A DNA stretch of 55,586 bases, taken from contig CALWNE010000007.1 in NCBI GenBank assembly GCA_944382705.1, positions 1 through 55,586 of the forward strand, written 5' to 3'. Source of the stretch: an uncultured Allofournierella sp. GTDB lineage: Bacteria; Bacillota; Clostridia; Oscillospirales; Ruminococcaceae. Below the pieces are notes generated by a model, which was not told the origin of the DNA, made no database searches, and saw nothing but the letters and a program-made list of their open reading frames with translations. Shown piece by piece: positions 50,791-55,586 of the stretch. Every line of letters begins with the position of its first letter. The stretch's first letter is position 1. A program made the position numbers and the translations under genes.

Positions 50791-50830
50791 AAAAGGCCCC
50801 CTTCCGCATTGTGCGGCAGGGGGCCTTTAT
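50791..50830. terminator. Bidirectional terminator between symporter and AraC genes
   Basis: aaaaggccccc ttccgca (50791-50808) with tgcggca gggggccttt (50812-50828); A/T runs on both sides serve both convergent genes. Confidence 0.88.
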
Positions 50831-50867
50831 TGTGGGCAAAACTGGATGAAACGGTAAAAAAGAGGAG

Positions 50868-51722
50868 TTAATCGCCAGCGAAACGGCTGGGACTTGTGCC
50901 ATATTCTGCTTTAAAAGCACGGTAAAAATTGGCATAATCACGAAATCCGCAGGCCTCATATACCCGTGTGGGAGCGTGGCCGGCGGTGAGCATCTGCTTT
51001 GCAATCAGCAGCCGTTTGAGGGTAATATATCGATACAGGCTCACCCCCATTACCCGGGCAAATTCGTGGGAGAGATGGTACTTGCTTACAAAAAAGGCAT
51101 CTGCCAGCTGATCCAGCGAGAGGGCCTCGCTGTAATGCTGGCCAATGTATTCGATGACCTGGTCGGTGAGGGTGGTCCGGGAAGGTTGAGAGGACTCGTT
51201 TACCTCTTCTTGTACCAGACGGTTGAGCTGTACCGTAAATTGCAGCAGCAGGGAATGGCAGAGAAGGTCCTGCCCAAAAGATGGATTACGGCTTTCGTTC
51301 AAAAGCAAATCCAGGGTGTGGCGCAGGGCACCCTGCTGGCTGCTGGTGGATTTAATGAGGTTTGTGTGGCCGGGATGGCTTACATCAAAACAGCGCAGCA
51401 GATTGCAGCTCTGGGTGCTGTATTTATGCAGAAATGCAGGGTCAATCCACAGGACAATGCGCTCGTAGGGGTCCCGGTTGGGGTGGATGATGGGCTGGTG
51501 AAGTTCCAGCGGGCTGATGAGCAGCAAATCGCCTGGTTCCAGCCGGCAGGTTTGGCCCTCTACCAGATAGTCCACACTGCCATTTAAAAAGAAGTATACT
51601 TCGTAAAAATCATGGTGGTGCAGAGCCACCGGACCGGGGTGTGGGTCCAGGTAATGGAAAATCTCAAATTGGGAATTTTGCATCACCTGACGGTTGTCGA
51701 AGGGTTGAAAAGATATGGTCAT
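50868..51722 (-). CDS. AraC-family transcriptional regulator with cupin domain
   Basis: 284 aa. N-terminal cupin sugar-sensing domain (HHHDFYEVYFFLNGSVDYLV near residues 38-57) and C-terminal paired HTH (LDQLADAFFVSKYHLSHEFA; then YEACGFRDYANFYRAFKAEY). It is divergent from the uronate operon (129-bp gap) and convergent with the symporter, so it likely regulates uxaC-uxuA-kdgK-eda and perhaps the GH genes in response to a sugar acid. AAAGGAG before ATG 51722. Confidence 0.9.
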   Translation of the reverse strand: MTISFQPFDNRQVMQNSQFEIFHYLDPHPGPVALHHHDFYEVYFFLNGSVDYLVEGQTCRLEPGDLLLISPLELHQPIIHPNRDPYERIVLWIDPAFLHKYSTQSCNLLRCFDVSHPGHTNLIKSTSSQQGALRHTLDLLLNESRNPSFGQDLLCHSLLLQFTVQLNRLVQEEVNESSQPSRTTLTDQVIEYIGQHYSEALSLDQLADAFFVSKYHLSHEFARVMGVSLYRYITLKRLLIAKQMLTAGHAPTRVYEACGFRDYANFYRAFKAEYGTSPSRFAGD

Positions 51723-51851
51723 GAGCTTTTTCTCCTTTGGTATGATTATACAACAAGATTTACAATCTGGATAGCAATTTACGCAATTTTAATTGTAATT
51801 TTTAAGGCCTATATTTAAAGGTAAAGAGTATTAAACAGAAAGGATGATACT
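51723..51851. promoter_or_regulatory. Divergent AraC/uxaC control region
   Basis: AT-rich 129 bp. On the minus strand a TATAAT (about 51751-51746) serves the regulator. The repeated elements caatttacg and caattttaattg (about 51773-51796) are candidate half-sites for the AraC protein. A clear plus-strand promoter could not be fixed. Confidence 0.5.
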
Positions 51852-53255
51852 GTGGAAGGCTTTTTGACAAAGGATTTTTTGCTGGATACCCCGGCAGCCC
51901 GGCAGCTGTACCACGAGTATGCTGCAAGCATGCCCATTGTGGACTACCACTGCCACATTGATCCCAAGGATATTTTTGAGGACCGCCGCTTTGAAAATAT
52001 CACACAGCTGTGGCTGGGAGGCGACCACTATAAGTGGCGTGTAATGCGCTCCAATGGTGTGGAGGAGCGGTTTATTACCGGTGATGCTTCTGATTGGGAG
52101 AAGTTTGAGAAGTTTGCCCAGAGCTTGCCCCGTGCCATCGGCAACCCCATGTACCACTGGTGTCATCTGGAGCTGAAGAACTTCTTCGGCTACGAAGGCG
52201 TGCTGAACGCTGAGACCGCCAAAGAGGTGTGGGAGCTGTGCAACGACAAGCTGCAGAATGACCCTGCCATGAGCGCCCGCGGCCTGATCACCGGCAGCAA
52301 TGTATTTATGGTGGGTACCACCGACGATCCTTGCAGCGACCTGGCATGGCACAAGAAGCTGGCTGAGGATACCAGCTTTAAGACCAAGGTTTGCCCCAGC
52401 TTCCGTCCTGACCCGGCTCTGAACATCCACAAGCCCGGCTTTGTGGAATACATCAGCCTGCTGGGCAAGACCACCGGCAAGACCCTGGAGACCGTGGAGG
52501 ATGTTTGCGAGGCTTTGAGCCAGCGCATTGCCTACTTTGATGAGAACGGCTGCCGTGCTGCAGACCATGGCCTGGACTATGTAATGTTCCGCCCTGTAAG
52601 CAACCAGGAGGCAACTGCTGCCCTGCGCAAGGCTCTGGCTGGTGAGGCCGTAACCCGTGAGGAAGCCGAGGGCTATCAGACCGCCCTGCTGCTGCACTGC
52701 GCCCGTGAATATGCTGAGCGTACCTGGGCCATGCAGCTGCACTTCAGCTGCAAGCGCAACCCCAACAGCCGGATGTTTGCGGCTCTGGGTGCAGACTGCG
52801 GTTTTGACTGCATTGCTGTAACCGACAGCTGCAATGCAACCTACGCTTTGATGGATGCCCTGGAGAAGGAGGGCAAGCTGCCCCGCACCATCCTGTACAG
52901 CCTGAACCCCGCCGACAACGAGTGGCTGGACACCCTGCTGGGTGCATTCCAGAGCAGCGAGGTGCCCGGTAAAATTCAGCACGGCAGCGCCTGGTGGTTC
53001 AACGACAACAAGGTAGGGATGCAGGATCAGCTCATCAGCCTGGCAAACCTGAGCGTTCTGGGCAACTTTATTGGTATGCTGACCGACAGCCGCAGCCTGT
53101 TGAGCTACGCTCGTCACGAGTACTTCCGCCGGATTCTGTGCGCCCTCATCGGCCGCTGGATTGAAAACGGCGAGTACCCCGCCGATATGGCCTTTGCAGG
53201 CCAGCTGGTACAGGATATCTGTGCCAACAATGCCATCCGGTATTTTGGTCTTTGA
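51852..53255 (+). CDS. uxaC: Glucuronate (uronate) isomerase
   Basis: 467 aa. The start is GTG 51852, 7 nt after AGAAAGGA. An amidohydrolase-like barrel with the metal-binding VDYHCHIDPKDIF near the N-terminus and HGSAWWFNDNKVGMQ further on is characteristic of UxaC. It converts glucuronate to fructuronate and galacturonate to tagaturonate, the first intracellular step. First gene of the uronate operon. Confidence 0.94.
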   Translation: MEGFLTKDFLLDTPAARQLYHEYAASMPIVDYHCHIDPKDIFEDRRFENITQLWLGGDHYKWRVMRSNGVEERFITGDASDWEKFEKFAQSLPRAIGNPMYHWCHLELKNFFGYEGVLNAETAKEVWELCNDKLQNDPAMSARGLITGSNVFMVGTTDDPCSDLAWHKKLAEDTSFKTKVCPSFRPDPALNIHKPGFVEYISLLGKTTGKTLETVEDVCEALSQRIAYFDENGCRAADHGLDYVMFRPVSNQEATAALRKALAGEAVTREEAEGYQTALLLHCAREYAERTWAMQLHFSCKRNPNSRMFAALGADCGFDCIAVTDSCNATYALMDALEKEGKLPRTILYSLNPADNEWLDTLLGAFQSSEVPGKIQHGSAWWFNDNKVGMQDQLISLANLSVLGNFIGMLTDSRSLLSYARHEYFRRILCALIGRWIENGEYPADMAFAGQLVQDICANNAIRYFGL

Positions 53256-53297
53256 TTGACATTTTCCAAAATAAAATTCCATAAAGGAGAAACGCAA

Positions 53298-54347
53298 ATG
53301 AAACTTTCGTTCCGTTGGTACGGGGAAAGCGATCCCGTTACCCTGCAAAACATTCGCCAGATTCCTGGCATGCGCAGCATCGTTAGCGCCGTTTACGATG
53401 TAAAACCCGGCGAGGTATGGCCCGAGGAGAGCCTGGCCAAGATGAAGGAGCAGGTTGAGAGCAACGGCATGCTGTTTGATGTGGTTGAGTCCATTCCTGT
53501 TCATGAGGACATCAAGCTGGGCCGTGGCAATGTGGATCAGCTGCTGGAGGTTTACTGCGAGAACATCCGCCGCTGCGCCAAGTACGGCGTGAAGTGCGTA
53601 ACCTACAACTTCATGCCCGTGTTTGACTGGACCCGTACCCAGCTGAACAAGGTGGCCGACGACGGTTCCACCAGCCTGGTTATGTACTGGGATCAGATGA
53701 AGGGCCTGGACCCCTTGAAGGATGACATCCATCTGCCCGGTTGGGACTCCAGCTACAGCCAGGAAGAAGTTCGTGAGCTGATTGCTGCTTACGGCGATCT
53801 GGGCGAAGAAGGCCTGTGGGCTAACCTGGAGAAGTTCCTGAAGAAGGTTATTCCCGTGGCTGAGGAATGCGGCGTCGTGATGGCTATCCATCCCGATGAT
53901 CCCCCGTATCCCATCTTCGGTCTGCCCCGCATCATCACCTGCGAGGCTAACCTGGATCGTTTCCTGAAGCTGGTGGACAGCCCTGCCAACAGCCTGTGCC
54001 TGTGCACCGGTTCTCTGGGCTGCGCCCGCACCAACAACATGGTGGAGATGGTACGCAAGTACGCTGCTATGGGCCGCATTGCCTTTATGCACGTCCGCAA
54101 TGTTAAGATTATGGAAGATGGCAGCTTTGAGGAGCGTGCACATCTGTCCAGCTGCGGCAGCCTGGATATGTACGAAATCGTGAAGGCTCTGGTGGACAAC
54201 GGCTTTGACGGCTATGTTCGTCCTGACCACGGCCGCATGATCTGGGGCGAGACCGGCAAGCCCGGTTATGGCCTGTACGACCGTGCTTTGGGTGCAACCT
54301 ACATCAACGGTCTGTTTGAGGCTTGCGAGAAGGCTAAGAACGCATAA
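53298..54347 (+). CDS. uxuA: Mannonate dehydratase
   Basis: 349 aa. AAAGGAG before ATG 53298. Contains VTYNFMPVFDWTRTQ, MAIHPDDPPYPIFGLPRI and LCLCTGSLG, the UxuA metal/active-site blocks. It dehydrates D-mannonate to 2-keto-3-deoxygluconate. The reductase linking fructuronate to mannonate (uxuB) is not in the window and may lie beyond its end. Confidence 0.95.
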   Translation: MKLSFRWYGESDPVTLQNIRQIPGMRSIVSAVYDVKPGEVWPEESLAKMKEQVESNGMLFDVVESIPVHEDIKLGRGNVDQLLEVYCENIRRCAKYGVKCVTYNFMPVFDWTRTQLNKVADDGSTSLVMYWDQMKGLDPLKDDIHLPGWDSSYSQEEVRELIAAYGDLGEEGLWANLEKFLKKVIPVAEECGVVMAIHPDDPPYPIFGLPRIITCEANLDRFLKLVDSPANSLCLCTGSLGCARTNNMVEMVRKYAAMGRIAFMHVRNVKIMEDGSFEERAHLSSCGSLDMYEIVKALVDNGFDGYVRPDHGRMIWGETGKPGYGLYDRALGATYINGLFEACEKAKNA

Positions 54348-54383
54348 TTCACCTTACCATACAAGAAAACGAGGCATTTTTCC

Positions 54384-55427
54384 ATGTTGACTCATTGGAA
54401 CCTTGTGGGTGAGAGGGAGTTTGATCTGATTACCTTTGGGGAAATCATGCTTCGGCTTTCGCCGCCCCGCCATGAACGCATTACCGACAGTGATGTGTTC
54501 CACAAGCAGGCGGGCGGTGCAGAGCTGAATGTGGCCGGCGGCGTGGCCCTGTTGGGGCTTCGCACCGGCATCATCTCCCGGCTGCCCCACAATAAACTGG
54601 GCACCTATATTAAAAACCGTATCCGTTACACCGGCGTGTCCGATGACTTTTTGATTTACGACGACAGCCCGGATGCCCGCCTGGGTTTGTACTATTATGA
54701 GATGGGCGCTGCACCCCGCAAGCCCACCATTGTGTACGACCGTAAAATGGCCAGTATCACCCGTATCAAGCTGGAGGAGATTCCCCAGGAAGTGTACGGC
54801 AGCGCCCGGATGTTCCATGTGAGCGGTATCAGCCTGGCTTTGTGCGAAAATATGCGCAATGTGGCCATTGAGCTGATTCGCCGCTTTAAAGAGGCCGGAG
54901 CAATCATCTCTTTTGATGTGAATTACCGTGCTAATCTGTGGACCGAGGAAGAAGCCCGTGCTACCATTGAACAGATTCTGCCCATGGTGGATGTGCTGTT
55001 CGCTTCGGAAGAAACCAGCCGCCGTATGTTCCAGAAAACCGGCGATCTGAAGGATATTCTGAAAAGCTATACGGTGGATTATGGCGTGAAGGTGGTAGCT
55101 GCTACCCAGCGTACAGTCATTAGTCCCCGGGAGCACAACTTTACCAGCTTGATATACAGCGCCGAGAAGGATGCTTTTTATACCGAGCATCCCTACCAGA
55201 ACATTGATGTGATTGACCGAATTGGTTCCGGCGATGCCTATGTGGCCGGTGTGCTGTTTGGTCTGCTGAAGTACGGCGATGAAGAAATTGCCATGCAGTT
55301 TGGCAACGCTACTTCCAGCACAAAGAGCACCGTGCCCGGCGATCTGCCTTCTTCGGATTTGGTGGAGATTCAGAGAATCATTCGGGAACATTCTGCCAAC
55401 GGGCCCGTCAGCGAGATGGACCGTTGA
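54384..55427 (+). CDS. kdgK: 2-Keto-3-deoxygluconate kinase (PfkB family)
   Basis: 347 aa. Ribokinase/PfkB fold: N-terminal substrate site with FGEIMLRLSPPRHERI and GGAELNVAGGVALLGL, C-terminal ATP/anion site IDRIGSGDAYVAGVLFGLL with catalytic Asp in GSGDAY. It phosphorylates KDG to KDPG. The assignment as KDG kinase rests on family pattern and its place between uxuA and the aldolase gene. ATG 54384 is the first good start; GAGG lies 10 nt upstream. Confidence 0.9.
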   Translation: MLTHWNLVGEREFDLITFGEIMLRLSPPRHERITDSDVFHKQAGGAELNVAGGVALLGLRTGIISRLPHNKLGTYIKNRIRYTGVSDDFLIYDDSPDARLGLYYYEMGAAPRKPTIVYDRKMASITRIKLEEIPQEVYGSARMFHVSGISLALCENMRNVAIELIRRFKEAGAIISFDVNYRANLWTEEEARATIEQILPMVDVLFASEETSRRMFQKTGDLKDILKSYTVDYGVKVVAATQRTVISPREHNFTSLIYSAEKDAFYTEHPYQNIDVIDRIGSGDAYVAGVLFGLLKYGDEEIAMQFGNATSSTKSTVPGDLPSSDLVEIQRIIREHSANGPVSEMDR

Positions 55428-55459
55428 GTGGAAGGGAACATTGAAAGGAAGCGTTTGAA

Positions 55460-55586
55460 ATGAACGAAGTACTGCAAAAGATTTATGACATCGGCATTGT
55501 GCCGGTGATTGCCATTGAGGATGCGGACAAGGCCGTGCCTCTGGCCAAGGCTCTGGTGGCTGGCGGTCTGCCCGCTGCCGAGGTAA
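55460..55586 (+). CDS. eda: KDPG aldolase, 5' part (runs off the window)
   Basis: 42 residues visible. The start MNEVLQKIYDIGIVPVIAIE then LAKALVAGGLPAAEV matches the N-terminus of KDPG/KHG aldolases. AAAGGAAG lies upstream of ATG 55460. The complete enzyme would split KDPG into pyruvate and glyceraldehyde 3-phosphate, ending the pathway. Truncated only by the window edge. Confidence 0.9.
   Translation, partial: MNEVLQKIYDIGIVPVIAIEDADKAVPLAKALVAGGLPAAEV

Noticed and set aside
51831..54230. A 799-codon open frame on the minus strand
   Set aside because: Shadow of uxaC/uxuA, which are clear family members on the plus strand.

Overview
The window looks like a chromosomal segment of a Gram-positive, anaerobic gut clostridium of the Oscillospiraceae/Ruminococcaceae (Faecalibacterium/Gemmiger/Subdoligranulum type). 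The evidence is moderately high GC, AGGAGG-type ribosome sites, U-tailed intrinsic terminators, a class 1B PyrK/PyrD dihydroorotate dehydrogenase, Firmicute-style ABC lipoproteins, LytTR/GHKL signalling and a hexuronate-use locus. The genus is an inference from gene content. No phage, insertion sequence or CRISPR array is visible.

Layout. 1-240: the end of an rRNA locus (5S rRNA, tRNA-Lys). 240-1800: a gene-poor, AT-rich stretch with short coding-like fragments and strong hairpins. 1809-5583 (minus): a corrinoid uptake operon (binding lipoprotein, permease, ATPase, adenosyltransferase-like protein) behind a cobalamin riboswitch and an intrinsic terminator. 5731-13069 (plus): the F-type ATP synthase operon (two AtpI-like proteins, then a, c, b, delta, alpha, gamma, beta, epsilon); its c subunit carries the two-carboxylate pattern linked to Na+ coupling. 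13140-22165: the pyrimidine operon pyrC-F-K-D-E-carA-carB behind an apparent attenuator with a 27-codon leader peptide, which resembles E. coli pyrBI more than a PyrR system.

22257-29560: a DEAD-box helicase, a YhfC-type membrane protein and a BMP-family nucleoside-type ABC importer. 29817-33060: a NAD(P)H-hydrate epimerase, an RmlD-like reductase and a fused Nudix-CCA nucleotidyltransferase. 33373-36854 (minus): a TIGR03915/TIGR03916-type DNA repair/modification pair, a histidine phosphatase and a LexA-like self-cleaving repressor. The repressor faces an 80-residue membrane protein across three shared operators. 37445-37655: two tRNA-Ser genes. 37885-40597 (minus): two DUF4230-like proteins and a GGDEF/EAL protein.

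40891-55586: a LytTR/GHKL two-component pair lies upstream of a GH2 enzyme, a domain-swapped membrane-anchored GH3 enzyme, a small membrane protein and a GPH-type symporter. A divergent AraC regulator and uxaC-uxuA-kdgK-eda follow (eda runs off the end). Together these suggest cleavage and import of glycosides, probably glucuronides, with the uronic acid taken to pyruvate and glyceraldehyde 3-phosphate. A perfect 9-bp direct repeat with 21-bp periodicity sits just upstream of the GH2 promoter and could be the response regulator's site.

The most novel-looking items are the pyr attenuator, the LexA-like/small membrane protein switch, the two-carboxylate c subunit, the permuted GH3 and the Nudix-CCA fusion.
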